A stretch of DNA of 64,000 nt from Diphasiastrum complanatum (taxonomy: Eukaryota; Streptophyta; Lycopodiopsida; Lycopodiales; Lycopodiaceae): the NCBI GenBank assembly GCA_029204225.1, contig CM055103.1, positions 42,976,604-43,040,603 on the forward strand, read 5' to 3'. How positions within the stretch are numbered: the first letter of the stretch is position 1; every line of letters begins with the position of its first letter. Made by a program: the position numbers and the translations under genes. Shown in pieces: positions 1-11,700 of this stretch. Under the pieces are notes generated by a model. The model saw only the letters and a list, made by a program, of their open reading frames with translations, did not search any database and had not been told where the DNA came from.

Positions 1-61
1 ATAACATAGCTATGGATACTAATTACAAATCAATGTTTATGGTAACATCAATCAATTATAG

Positions 62-357
62 GTGGTCTTTCACCCCAATCGTTCAGATCCTAGGTGGTGG
101 TTCGTGATTCAAGTCGCTCCTCGGAGTAAAAGAATTTTTGAAGATAGAGATGTCGTGGAGGACATGGCGCTGCCAACTGATGCACCTCATGAACAACATC
201 ATAATGATGGATTCAATGACACATTTTCATAGGATGATCATGTGCAAGCTTCACAAGCTAATGATGATGTTAAGCGTGATGCATCATCATCAGATGATCG
301 ACAACACACGACACACCTTCTCAAACTCACTTGTTGTCATCGTCGCCATTAGCTTTT
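62..357 (+). pseudogene. C-terminal tail of a CACTA transposase (degenerate)
   Basis: A frame open from 62 to a TAG at 230-232 encodes DPRWWFVIQVAPRSKRIFED followed by an acidic, His-rich tail. It stays readable after the stop to about 357. A W-rich DPRW..V(I/V)...PR pattern is typical of the extreme C-terminus of TNP2-type CACTA transposases, and the CACTA-type end at 1048 lies downstream on the same strand. The frame enters from outside the window, contains a stop, and has no start codon of its own. Assignment is by motif memory and context only. Confidence 0.4.
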
Positions 358-829
358 GAAGATTAGCTTATTAATAATGAAGCTATAGGAGATATTTGGT
401 TATAATTAGAGATAGACTCATTTGGTTTGGCGGATTTGTTGCATGATAATGCGAAAAATGATAACGATGAATCACCAAATGAATAAGTGAGACAATACGA
501 TGTATTTAAACTCATTGTAATATTAATCATATTGCTCACAGATGCAATTACACTTTATTAATTGACTAGTTGACATCAAACAAGAAGTCGATGCATGTGA
601 GTACACAATTTGTGGTCATCATTTTTTTGTGATACATTCACTTGTGCATATGGCAACCAATGTTGATAGAAATTGGAATTCAATGTGTTGATAAGTAAAA
701 AATTCCAAAAATGAGATCCATTTACACTCTATAACATACCGTACGTTATACCGAGAGGTCTTTTTTTCATCAGTCACGGTATTACTCTCGGTTAGTAGAG
801 TTTCTTGGAATGCCTCTTGGCCACCTTGA

Positions 830-889
830 CCCTCTCTATAACCCTCTTTATATCCCTCTCTATATGCCTCTCTATAACCCTCTCTATAA
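830..889. repeat. 12-bp tandem repeat, five units
   Basis: Five consecutive 12-bp units (CCCTCTCTATAA and one- to three-base variants) lie inside the subterminal region of the CACTA end. Units start at 830, 842, 854, 866 and 878. Confidence 0.85.
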
Positions 890-1048
890 ATGTTTAAAAA
901 ACAAGTTAAAATTTGGTAAGCTTATACCGAGGCCAAAAACTGGACTCGAGCCTCGAGCTTTCCGCTCCCCCCACAACTCATTATAAAAACTATCTTTCAA
1001 AAAAATGCTAAAAAAAAACCCTAGAAAATCGCCCGTCCTCTTGTAGTG

Positions 1049-1591
1049 ATGGCTTCATTCCTATGGTGTGTGATGGCACTCAAGATCTTTTTTTTCAAGA
1101 CCAAATTAATGCGATCCCTTTGATCAAGTTATTACCTAGCATGTTCACCATGACATGTCTTGCTGCTCTAATTCGTCATTTTTGTCTCCACCCCCAAGTA
1201 CTAGCTTTTGGATTTTTGATCTCTTAAATGCATGAGAAAAAACATCCTTCTGATTTTGTAGCTTTCTCTTCGATAGTTATAGCTTGGGTCTCAATTGTTG
1301 ATACTTCCTCGAAAACAACAACAATCTTTCCATTTTTGATTCCATGTTTTCCAACATCTTCTCAAACATCTTTTCTTTCTTCTTGCAACTTATTTTTTTT
1401 CTGCACTTCCTGCACAAAAGATTGCATATTGTTGGCCAAAGTTTCAGATTGTATCCTCCTTGCATTGAAGGCCTGAATATATTAAAGAAGTCCTCAGTGT
1501 GCTCCATCTCCAACAAACCTCAATAAACTATGGACATCCTTGAATTATGGTAATTTGGACAACGAAATTTGAAATGTGACCTTTGACCTAT
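1049..1591. other. No recognised gene
   Basis: Only short frames on both strands, with T-rich tracts (1090-1100, 1330-1400). No family motif, RNA gene or repeat recognised. Confidence 0.5.
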
Positions 1592-2153
1592 TGTTATAAC
1601 CCCTATTTACCCTATGTTTATTAGCCATAAAATCTATATGAAGTAGTCTTTAACCCCTATTAAACCCAATAGTTAAGTGCCATTAGGAAAGATTAGTGAG
1701 GCTAATAAAAATGGATTAAGCAAGATTTGGCTCACTTTTGGAGGCCCTTTTTAAGTCCCAAAGGGCCCTACTTAGATTGACTAGTTATGAATGTCATTAC
1801 TGTGGTCGATCTATTCTTATGTCTACATTTTGTTAGAGCAAGCAGTAGATCAATGAAGTGCCAATGTGTCGAGTTGAATTGTTTGTTGTACCTTGATTCT
1901 CCATTTATTATTTTACACTCAGATGTGTTTATTTTCTTTCATGTGGAATGGATGTGTGACTTGTAATATCTTACACTCCAATCATGATGAGTGTTCACCA
2001 ACTTGAAAGTGGACCTTTGCTTTTTATGCATAAGGAGGCCTTGGGCCCCCTATTGTATTGTTTAATGACATTTAGACTATATGGTTGGTTCCTAGTCCCA
2101 ATTCTTATCAGGACCTGACGATTCTTTGAAGAATTTTGATTTGTTAGAAAACA
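1592..2153 (-). repeat. Possible LTR (solo or 3' LTR of a lost minus-strand element)
   Basis: The segment starts TGTTATAA and ends TTAGAAAACA, giving TG...CA ends with short inverted similarity. Directly to the right (2154-2175) the complement reads CTTAAGTAGGGGGTGGAGAG, which resembles the polypurine tract next to a 3' LTR. No second copy is seen in the window and the sequence to the right lacks pol motifs, so this is tentative. Confidence 0.3.
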
Positions 2154-2741
2154 CTACTCTCCACCCCCTACTTAAGAGTTTGAGCATGGGGATAGTTGGT
2201 TTTTTGTGAGACGTGATTTCTCAAAGAAGGAATTGAGACATGCATTTGTGCAAAATTTTGTACCATTTTAGTGCTAATATTATAAACATTTTTTCTATCA
2301 TCATCCTCTCTACCGCCATCATCTCGAAAGACAAAATAAGACACCATGTATTTTCGCAAAATAGTTAAAAAAAAAGTGTCGAACTGATTTCACGTGGAGG
2401 AGGGTCACCTTCCGCGGCCCTTCAGATTGAGGACCTAATAAAATTCTTACAAAACAAAAATTATGGATTTTAAGAAGTTTACACCTAGCATCTATGAAAT
2501 CTATTTTAAAGAAAAGTTGTAGTGCCATTTCTAAACTATGTCCATTCATTTTATTGAGCACTTGTGAGCAGAACACACTTGTCTTTAAGATTCAAATTTT
2601 TGAAGACTCAAAAAAAGTTCATAGCATTTGTGAGTAGTGATATCTGACACATGCCATCATCAGGCTGGCTAGGAATAGGCAAATTTTGAGTCATAGCAAA
2701 GGTTTTGAAAGGTTTTTAATCTCCACCGAACATCTGCAACT

Positions 2742-2861
2742 GCTATGTTTGGTATTCGTCATCCAACGGTGGACTATGTGCTGTAGCCCCCTGCCGCTCC
2801 AATGGCTTGGAGTGCTATAGCGGGTAGCCCACCTCTGCCTGAAGAATACCTAGTCCATAGC
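2742..2861. repeat. 120-nt imperfect inverted repeat (hairpin)
   Basis: The left arm runs GCTATG, GGTATTC, GGTGG.CTA, GCT.TAGC, CTCCAA. The right arm is the reverse complement of the same blocks in the same order, with scattered mismatches and a small bulge. The arms are about 55 nt and the loop only a few nt. It could be a small MITE-like foldback element or a miRNA-type precursor. No clear target duplication was found. Confidence 0.7.
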
Positions 2862-5615
2862 TCTCTTTAACTCTTAACTCTTACAAGGCAGCCATGATGT
2901 GGCAGCGAACGGGCGGAGAACAGGCGCCGATTCTGCTGAATCACAAAGAGAGAAGAGAGAGCACATCTAGAAACTACATTGTACTGATAAATTGTATGAC
3001 AAAGTACTGATAAAGTGTATGGTACAGATACTATAGTTGCTATCAAATTGCTGCGTTGCTACATACCTCAACCACAACTAACTACCTGTAAAGCTGCAAA
3101 GCTGCATCACAGGAAGAACACTTCGAAGAACAATCGATGACTCGATGTTGTCTATGTTTGGCTAATGGTCATGCATGCATTGTGCGTTGACTTTACAACC
3201 AGGCTGGTGGGTAGTGCCAAGAACAGTATGCTGAGTATTAATGACCTCATTCCTCATGAGGCGTGGATAGGTCACGTCATACTTAACAGACATTATACTA
3301 ACACCAACACAAGACTCTTTGGAAAGGGTTCTGAGATATTAAAAATAAGCATATCTTCTTCATCTGGTAAAGAAAATTTATTCAACTATTAGTTTATGCC
3401 ATTGAAAACTATATTTGTTTGCAGTTCCGTACATGTTATTCTTATAGTTGCCCCATACCTACAACCGTAAACAGTATTGATGAGTCTATTTACCACAACA
3501 CAAAGGATATGCATGCATGTAGAGATATCACCCGAGTCTTATTACAGAATGTGGGCGACGAAAAGAGAAAGCTTGAGAGTTGTTGTTGATAGAATCCTTC
3601 CATATCCATTAGCATGTGCAGCAATCTTTCTCCAATCGGTAGGCCCAAGGGGCCAGATGCCAGATCTATATGTGAATACATAAGATTCTCCTCTTCCCAA
3701 TGAGAATAAACAAATTTGTAACTTGGTACTCGGAAACCACATCTCCGAAACAATCGTTTGCAGATGGCAGTCAACTAGCAACTAAAACACGGTCTTTGTC
3801 AAAATATATGTATACTTTATGACGACAGGAACTGGGGTAGGTACCGAATTTTTTTGGTCACATCCAGCGATGAAATCAATTAATTCAGTTTATCTGGCAC
3901 TTTCTCAAGTTACTGCTGTTAAATCAAAAAGCATATCAACGCATTCTTGATGTTCAATCCAATCGTCATAGGAACGGAAGAGGTTTGAGTTCATGCGTGC
4001 ATTGAACCATCCTCAGATGGTAAATACGTACCTCTATGAATCTTCTATGCTTTACGGATTCAAGCACCAAAGCAATCATGAATGCACTATAAAGGCTATA
4101 CCAAGCGTTGGGGAATTTAGCTTGAACATTGAGTCAAGCCCAGTTGTCATGAGCAAATACATATTGCTCTATTTAACAACATCTTTTATGTTGATGAAGA
4201 TGCGCAGATATTTATTTATAGTAACTGCAACATGAAACTGGAACTTCCAGGCTTGCCTCCACTCGCTCGCAAAATATTCTGCTGCAGCCTGGTGTAGTAT
4301 CCCATCTCGGATTCCCTTTCAAGATTCTGATTATCGAGCAATCCATGAGGTCAGCCTATTCTATGCTGTTCAAACACCACCAATCATTTACTTAACTTAT
4401 ATTCTCTTGGTCGGTACCTTTGAAGACAAAACTACTGCCTTACAGAACCGCCCCAATTACCTGACGCATAAAATTGTCCAGCAAAAGAGACATCTTCCAA
4501 TTTCCAGATTATTTCAACTCATCCTCATCTTTTTCTTATTCCTAGAAATTGCTTAATGTATGACTCCCGGCCAAAAAGAGAGAAGCTCTCCTTGATAACC
4601 GCCTTAGATCTCTCTCTCTCTCTCTCACCATTATTAGCAGGTGTGGCAGATTATTGTGTAAAAACAGGACGCTTAATAATCCGGAATGCGTCATCACTGA
4701 AAAACAGAAATATCCTGAAGGGCACCTTTTAAGTGCCCTTCATCGAATCTCCATAAAAGACGTTGATGTCTCTGTTGAATTCCAAACAATTATTTAAAGA
4801 GATTTCTTAATGTTTTCTGACAATTTTTCATTCGCAGGCAGCCCGTCCAACTGCATCATCTTGCAGCTACCGACGTTACACCTGCCCGATTCTGAAAACT
4901 TGTCTGCCGATCTTTCTTCAATCCTGTTTCGCTGCGACACCACGTGACACAATGATCAAGCAAGGTTCAGGTTTTTATGTATACATTCACCAGAATTTAC
5001 AAGGCAGAGATGGAATAGGCGTCGCAATGCTGCAGTCAGCAGTCTTTCATCTTCAGAAGCGACGACCCCTACAAAATGAATACTCTGCAAAATTCTGATG
5101 CTCAAGCTCTTTCTGCAAGACCATCTGAAGGCCACTACATACATGATACATCTGAAGGCAGTATCTACTTAATACAAGATCGGACAGTTTTCACCCTTAA
5201 TACAATACAGTAATTCACACTGCTAAATAATGTCAATTAACGGGCCCGTCATGACAAATTGAAAGGCTCGCCCTCACGGGCTCGCCCTTGCAATTTTTCT
5301 CAAGGGTAGGCCCATTATCTAATACATTTCTCCAACCATTTAGGGTTTATAATGCAATTCAAATTCATTTTGGGGCCCTAAACAATAATTCCACAACCCC
5401 ATTTCACACTTGGGTGATGCTTGCATTCAATTATATAAACTAATTAAACTCTATTTGTTTTGTATTTCCTTATGGGATTTACTTCGTAGCACTATAGCAC
5501 ATAATCAAACTCCACTAACTCCACTTTTGGTGGACTTAAAGTCCAAAACCCTAACTTCTACATGGACCAATCAAAAGGTCCAAATCTTGGTTTATTATCT
5601 TTGAGAACATTCTCT

Positions 5616-5618
<3 letters not shown>

Positions 5619-5652
<34 letters not shown>
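5619..5652. repeat. (TC)n microsatellite
   Basis: Seventeen uninterrupted TC units, followed within 12 bases by a TATA-like TATAAATA. Confidence 0.98.
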
Positions 5653-5655
<3 letters not shown>

Positions 5656-5732
5656 ATATCTATAAATATGAGTGTGTGTTCCCATGCATAGTTTGCCACA
5701 TACATCATAATTGGCATGAGTGATAGTACAAA

Positions 5733-5792
5733 GGTCTTAAATGTTCATGAGATGTGAACACCGGTCTTAAATATTCATAAGCTATGAACACC
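5733..5792. repeat. 30-bp tandem duplication
   Basis: Two adjacent 30-bp units, each starting GGTCTTAAAT and ending GTGAACACC or ATGAACACC. They sit about 70 bp downstream of the TATA-like sequence near 5661. Confidence 0.85.
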
Positions 5793-6194
5793 AGTGTTCA
5801 CAGCCGTATTCTACTACCTTCTATGGAAGAAGGTGTTGAAGGCCACGGGCCACCTAAACCTGGCAGGGCGTTGCATAATTAGAGAATAAGCTTCCCATTA
5901 CACCTGGTAGCAGGTGTGAGCGAGCCTACCATCGGGCAAAGTCATGGTCACTGCTACTTCGCTGCAGAGCGGCTCAGCATGTCATGTGCCAATCTTAGCA
6001 TTAGAACATCTAATCCAGTCATGAACATCAAATTACAATGGGAATGCAAGAAATCAAGAAAACTAGTCAAAAATCATGAAGATAGATAATTGTAGCCAAC
6101 CTTCACCAAAATAGACAAAGTAAGGATTCTTTATTCATCACTAATGATCATTCATAAGATAGGGCATGTTGCTAGAGCATGATCTAAGCTCTCA

Positions 6195-6532
6195 TGTGAT
6201 TGTAGGCACATGAGCCACCATTGTCATCAAGAAAGCTCTCAAAGAGAAGTTCCAAGATCTCTTAGAAACCAAATTTCAAAAAATGAACAATAGCCTCCAA
6301 ATTTAGCACAACCTCAGCTATTTATAGTGGTCATTTGTGCCTCTACTACAAGTTTGGGTCCTTATTTGGCTATTTTGGGCCTTACAACGATTATTATAAA
6401 TCTGCTATTCTCAAATATAGCGAGGTTGTTTGAGCCTCTTTATTAACAATCCTAATGACAAGTTCTAGTCTAATTTGGCTCCATGGCTATATTTGGCAAT
6501 TCATTAGCAAGCTCATGGGCTAGCACATGACA
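6195..6532 (-). repeat. 3' LTR of element G (left copy)
   Basis: TG...CA ended direct repeat, about 338 bp, matching 8270-8616 with many substitutions. It is followed by the polypurine-type CTTCCCCTACTTT (complement) at 6533-6545. Confidence 0.6.
6319..6326 (-). promoter_or_regulatory. TATA box in left LTR of element G
   Basis: The complement reads TATAAATA. The same GCTATTTATAG context occurs in the LTRs of element C, so the two promoters may be related. Confidence 0.45.
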
Positions 6533-6776
6533 CTTCCCCTACTTTAAGCATTTTTGCCCTAAAAAATGAAGACCATGAAGTTCTTTGTTGAGTGCCATGC
6601 TCCGTGAATTGCCACCTTGAAGAAGGAAACATCTTTCCATGTATTTCTCTTATCAGTAGCCATCTTTTGTTTATCAAATATTGTTGCCTCAGGTTCAATT
6701 CTATGATCTTGAAGAACTCAAAAGATGACATCACCATGGTGCGGAACAACATTTCAATCATAATGAAAATGATAAT

Positions 6777-8045
6777 GTGGATTATGAGGCCTATGAAGAT
6801 GCCTATGAAAGTGAAGAAATCGATGGAAATGAAGGATGTTCTCTCTATGCCACTATAGGTATGATTGGTCCTTCCTTGATGGGTACATCATTTCCTGACG
6901 CAAATGATTTTCAAGAGGGAATTATGATAGCAAGTGGAGCGACAATTTCTAGTCCTCATGTCAAATTTGTGGGAGGTTTATCACCATCAACTCAACCACA
7001 GTGGGTCAACATTCATGGAAGATCAAGTAATTTGGTAGACCCTACTTCTAGTAAAGTGACAAGTAGTTTAAAGGAAATATTGGATAAACTTTTAACTACC
7101 TTATAGGACAGTACCGAACAAAGAAAACAAACATGGCAACAGCTATAAGAAAGGTCAGAGCGAAGATGGGAACAAATGTACAACAAGATGGTCACTCATC
7201 TTGACTCTATCTTGCAATTGGATGGTATTCCACAACAGCCAACACTTGTTCCAACTACTAAGCCTGCACTATGTACCACTGTTGATGTCTATAAAGCAAT
7301 GTTCTCTCTAGTCCAAGGGAGAATTTATAATCCAAAATCAGATAACGATCGAGATGTATTGAGCAAACAAGATCATGAATCTTCTAATGAAGTGGATGAA
7401 GACCAATTTGAGAATCCAGATCAAGTCTTGTCCGGTAGTCGTAATGATTAGGTCGAAGGTCAAAATAAAGAGGTATATTATGAGTAGAGCGAACTAATAC
7501 AACTTTAGTTAAATCATGAAGTACAATCCGATTGTCGAGAATTATGCCCTACTCCACAAATCAATGGTTACGACCATATTATTGATAAATTCCTGAACAT
7601 GGATCAATCAAGCAGTATAACATTGATGTAGAATTCAAATACCAATACAAGAAAGAGCCTATTGAGGTCAATAATAAGAAATATATCTCAAGATCTAAAG
7701 CAAATTCCCATTGGGCTACCAACTAATGAGTTTAGTGAGATATTGACGAAAGGAGTTGGTAGAAAATTATCCAATCTTCTTGCATTAGATAATATCATCG
7801 ATCATGTTATCAAAGAAAACAAGTAAGCATGCGGACTAAATCTAATGCTATCAGATTTCTTGTGTACAGTTGACCAAGAGGATCTCTTTGCTAAATGGGA
7901 TTTGATGAACCCGAATGTGGAATACATTACTCTATTAAATGCAATGGAGCTACAAAATGAAATCATTATCCTTCACGATGGAGTAATGTATAAGATAGTA
8001 GCACCAGATGCAGAGACAAAGAAAAACAGATTTGGAATTGGGTAG
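6777..8045 (+). pseudogene. Unrecognised broken ORFs inside element G
   Basis: Three plus-strand frames (6777-7106, 7176-7451, 7845-8045) follow one another on the strand opposite to the inferred polarity of the element. The first two are separated only by stops and could be one former gene: an acidic start (YEDAYESEEIDGNEG), then a Ser/Thr-rich stretch. No domain is recognised. The third contains LHDGVMYKIVAPDAETKKN and is also unidentified. They could be a captured host fragment or decayed Gag-like sequence. Confidence 0.3.
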
Positions 8046-8269
8046 CCTATACAATCAAGGAAGATATTGAGGAAGAAGGCTATCGAATGTCTGTTGCTTG
8101 GATTGTCAACCCATGTAGAACTAATGCAACTTGAGGCAATCCTATGTTTCATCAATCTCTTCTTCAGTGATCTTATCAAATCTATGGGACTAGTTTGTAG
8201 ATCAAAGGTTTTTCTAAAGAAGTCTCATTGCAACCTTGTTCTATAATGATAAGATGGAAGTTGCTCTCT

Positions 8270-8616
8270 TGTGATTGTAGGCACATGAAACACCATTCCC
8301 ATCAAGAAAGCTCTCAAAGAGAAGCTCCAAGACCTCTTAGAAACCAAATTTTAAAAAATGAACAATAGCCTCCAAATTTAGCATGACCCAGCTATTCATA
8401 GTGGACATTTGTGCCTCTTCTACAAGTTTGGGGTCTTCTTTGGCTAATTTGAGCCTTACAACTATTATTATGAATCCGCTATTCACAAATATAGTGAGGT
8501 TGTTTAAGCCTCTTTATTAACAATCCTACTAACTAGTTCTAGTCTAATTTAGCTCCATGGCTATATTTGGAAATTCATTAGTAAGCTCATGGGCTAATTA
8601 CATGCAGCACATGACA
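8270..8616 (-). repeat. 5' LTR of element G (right copy)
   Basis: Direct repeat of 6195-6532, about 347 bp, with substitutions and small indels. Its TATA region has mutated (ATTCATAG instead of ATTTATAG). Confidence 0.6.
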
Positions 8617-10430
8617 CAATAGGTAGTGACCACATACTACACCTGTTAGCGGGCTTGCTCATGCCCACTACCTAGCCTTTTGAAGCTCATCTTGGTTGAA
8701 ACATGAAAATCACGAGCCCTCTCTGAATGAAAACATGGAGGGAATCGATTAGAAGCTTGTATGTCCTCAAAGACTCATGATTTTGTCTCTAGAGATGAAT
8801 GAGACTTTAATTCATGAGCACAAATTAAGCATGAATTCAAAGACTCGTCATAGTATGCTATAGTCATGATTTTGGCAAAAGGATTGGACTTGGAATGGGT
8901 AACACATATTTTATGATTTCTAAAAATTCCAACTAATGTACAAAGCTTTTGCACCTCCAAATTTTTCTCACACATTTGAATATGAATCCTTGAGGTACTC
9001 TAATTTAGAAGTTGGTATTATGTACTCTAATTAAGTTATTATACTTATATCCTATGTTACACATATACACATATATACATACATGCACACATAATATCCA
9101 TATCAGCTTTGCCACATCAACTTTCATAAATTGTTGGGCAATGTCCACTCAAATAGCCCTTCATCTAGACTAAACTAATCCCAAGTGGCCCTTTTGTTAC
9201 AAAACAAAGATTAACTAAAACAAAATTCTTCTTCCAAAAATTGAAGATTTCCCTTCACAAAACTCAGCATTGATTTTCTCGATTATTACGAAGTCAAAAG
9301 TTACCCAACAAGTTCAACAAAGATCCTGAGAATAGAAAAGTCAAAAATTGAAATGAATGGGCTTAAGGTATGAAGGGCCATATATGAAAAAAAATACGTA
9401 GAACTCACGATGAAAAAAGGACATAACAAACATTTTTCACCTAACCCTACATGACACAAAATAAAAGGAAGGAGAAATTGAAAAACATTTTGACCACTTG
9501 ACTCCTTGTCCACTTGCAATGCCACAATCAAGAATAGCCAAAAAAGAATGGATTGTTGAAAAACAAAATCTATTTCATGATTGTAATCCACAAAGCTGCA
9601 AATAGAGCTTCCAAAAATCTACATGGAATGTCTTGCATAGAGAAGCAGAAAGGGATATGATAAAGGAGAAAGATAGAGTTCTTTTGGAGAGATTGTTGAC
9701 TTGAGGTTATGGAGTTAGTTTTATGGAGATGTTGTCATCTTGAAGGTTTCCTAGAGAGAGTTGATGGAGATTTTTTATGTGGGTGCAGATGTTGCTTATA
9801 GTCCATTTTTTAGTCTTAGTTGAATCATCACTTTGCATCTCTTTAGCACAACCTGCATTGAAAAGTCTCTCCCTCAGCCTAGATGAAGTTTGATCATTAG
9901 CTAAATAATTGCATGTTTGGCATCCCACTATCTGACAATCGTTTCCAAATGATACACATACACAAGTGCTGCCATCACTGTTGGATTATTACTATATAAT
10001 AATTGTTTCCAAATTGTGCATGAAGTGTTGCCATCACAATCATAATAAGAACTTGTATAAGCCATTCATCCACTTATTGAAATCTTAAAGCTGAAAAGAA
10101 TTACTGTCATAATTACAGATTGCTACTTGACATTCTCCTAGTGATGATGGATTATATACATATGTGAACTTGTTGCCACTACTATCATAAGAATTCAAAT
10201 TTTAAGAATAATCAAGGACAAGTAGAAAGAATGTGTGTGGCTAGTTGTAGAGGTAATGCTTTGGCACACTACGAAAAATATGGGCACAAAATGGGCCCTT
10301 TAAGCAAATTTGACTTTAGAGATAGCTAACATGGAGAGAGAAGAATATTCGACAACATTTCATATTTTCGGTGCTGCCCGTTGTTCACCATCCTAATTTT
10401 ATTCAATATATCGAAACTCAAAACTAAGTA
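8617..10430. other. No recognised gene
   Basis: Short frames only. A degenerate tandem repeat with a TTGCCATCAC core recurs around 9940, 10000 and 10160. The segment at 8633-8670 resembles 5897-5935 (TACACCTG.TAGC.GG), so the flanks of element G may belong to one older repeat. Confidence 0.4.
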
Positions 10431-11110
10431 CACCATAAGAAAGAGGATGTCAAGAGCTTTTTAACGCATACAATATTCTACCAAGAAATAAAAAAACTAT
10501 AGTTGTTAAAAAATGGGATATCAATTCAACGCGTCCAAGTACATTTGCACAATCGCAAAGGTACTCGGGCGCACTAAATCAATATTTCATTTTTTTGTCA
10601 GCTATAATTTGTTATTAGTACATCAAAAAAACTGACCACACCATCAGAAAGTGGACTTCAAGATCTTTCTAAGGAATACCATATTGTTATAATTTTGTGA
10701 ACGAGCAAAAGGTTATAGCTTAACAAAAATGGAATATCGATTCAATGTGTAAGAGTGCCATTTGACACTTTGGCAGCGCTGAAACGATATCCCATTTTTT
10801 TGTCAACTCAGAAAGAGGACCTCAAGAGCTTTTAAAGGAATACCATATTGTCATAGTTCCACCAACAAACAAAAAAGTTAGTATAGTGTATTAGATGCAC
10901 AAGATTGCCATTTGACATCTTGCAAATGAACACGGGCGCTCCGAATAGATATCCCATTTTTGGAAAGCTTATAACTTTCTTGTTCATTGGTAGAACTATG
11001 ACAATATGGTATTCGTTGGAAAGCTCTTGAAAACTTCTTTCTAGTGGTGTAGTTAGTTTTGCATATGTACTAATCAAAAGTTATAGCTAGTCAAAATATG
11101 ACTCATGACT
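10430..11110. repeat. Composite tandem/inverted repeat with three hairpins
   Basis: Three diverged direct units start near 10449, 10647 and 10822 (CAAGAGCTTT..AAGGAATACCATATTG). The first two are followed by a clear hairpin and the third by a more degraded one: 10508-10597, 10725-10801 and 10870-10963. Hairpin arms follow ATGGGATATCGATTCA.CGCGT and its complement. The flank unit then recurs inverted at 10970-11060 (CAATATGGTATTCGTTGGAAA). The whole block is therefore a nested palindrome. No coding potential. Confidence 0.75.
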
Positions 11111-11700
11111 TGCAAACCTTGGGAAGCACCGATGCAATTTATTCATAAAAATATGTTTTGTGGGTAGCGAAAGGACATACGGGCATCAACTATTACTCAA
11201 TCAAATGGTTTTTCACTGCCTAGTGTGAATTTCAAGAACATGAAACTATAGACAGAAAAGACTAAAAGTTTTTAGTTCGTCAATCACTATAACAGTTTGT
11301 TACACATGGATGAAGGTTATTGGCCTATTTGAAAGTTTAAAAGTTCAAAAGTATATATCTGCTATAAATCCATTGTCATATTATCAAGACATGAAGTAGC
11401 ATGTTTAATAGCTATGCAAATCGCACACATTAAGATTAGTATGAGCTAGAAATGATGAATTGCATGATCTATAATCTATTTTGAAAATAAGGTCTTGATT
11501 GACATAGTGCTTTCATATATAATGAGACTACTTCATGAATGCAGATATCTCATATAGTTATAGTCAAGGGTTTTATGTTGACTACTATGTAAATGACTTT
11601 CAAAATATTTGACTGTGATGTCAAATTCTTTCAAAATATTTGACTTGACAATTTCCAAAAAAGAAATAGAATTGCTTAGAAACAGACAATCATCTCCTTA
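11110..11700. other. No recognised gene
   Basis: AT-rich and stop-rich in all frames. It may be the worn 3' part of the neighbouring minus-strand copia relic, but no RNase H motif is readable. Confidence 0.4.

Larger units (their letters stand above)
1..1048 (+). mobile_element. 3' end of a CACTA (En/Spm-type) DNA transposon
   Basis: The segment ends at 1048 with ...CTTGTAGTG. Read from the other strand this is CACTACAAGAGG, the expected start of a plant CACTA terminal inverted repeat. The last 330 bases carry repeated TACCGAG/CTCGG motifs near 740, 797 and 930, as expected for subterminal transposase-binding repeats, although their binding role is inference. The left part holds the tail of a transposase-like frame. 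The 5' half of the element lies outside the window, so element length and target duplication cannot be checked. Confidence 0.55.
2176..6194. other. No recognised gene (about 4 kb)
   Basis: Scattered short frames on both strands (for example 3490-3774 minus, 94 codons, and 3993-4235 plus) show no motif I recognise. Parts (2.7-5.2 kb) look less AT-biased and less repeated than the rest, so this could be low-copy DNA or untranslated/intronic sequence of a host gene. A hairpin at 2742-2861, a TC tract at 5619-5652 and a 30-bp duplication at 5733-5792 are listed separately. Confidence 0.5.
6195..8616 (-). mobile_element. Element G: small non-autonomous LTR element
   Basis: Two similar direct repeats, 6195-6532 and 8270-8616, both start TGTGATTGTAGG and end CACATGACA. 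They flank 1.7 kb with no recognisable Gag, protease, integrase or RT. Right of the left repeat the complement reads AAAGTAGGGGAAG, a polypurine tract, which sets the element on the minus strand. Both LTRs hold a TATA region on the minus strand; TATAAATA is intact in the left copy (6319-6326) and changed in the right. No matching 5-bp target duplication was found, and the similarity extends slightly beyond the proposed left edge (GCTCTC), so ends are approximate. It resembles a LARD/TRIM-type derivative. Confidence 0.6.

Noticed and set aside
3490-3781. Two overlapping minus-strand frames as a host gene
   Set aside because: Short, mutually overlapping in different frames, no recognisable domain; cannot be supported without transcripts.
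10430-11110. CRISPR-like array
   Set aside because: Units are long, diverged, partly inverted and lie in plant DNA; nested palindrome repeats explain it.
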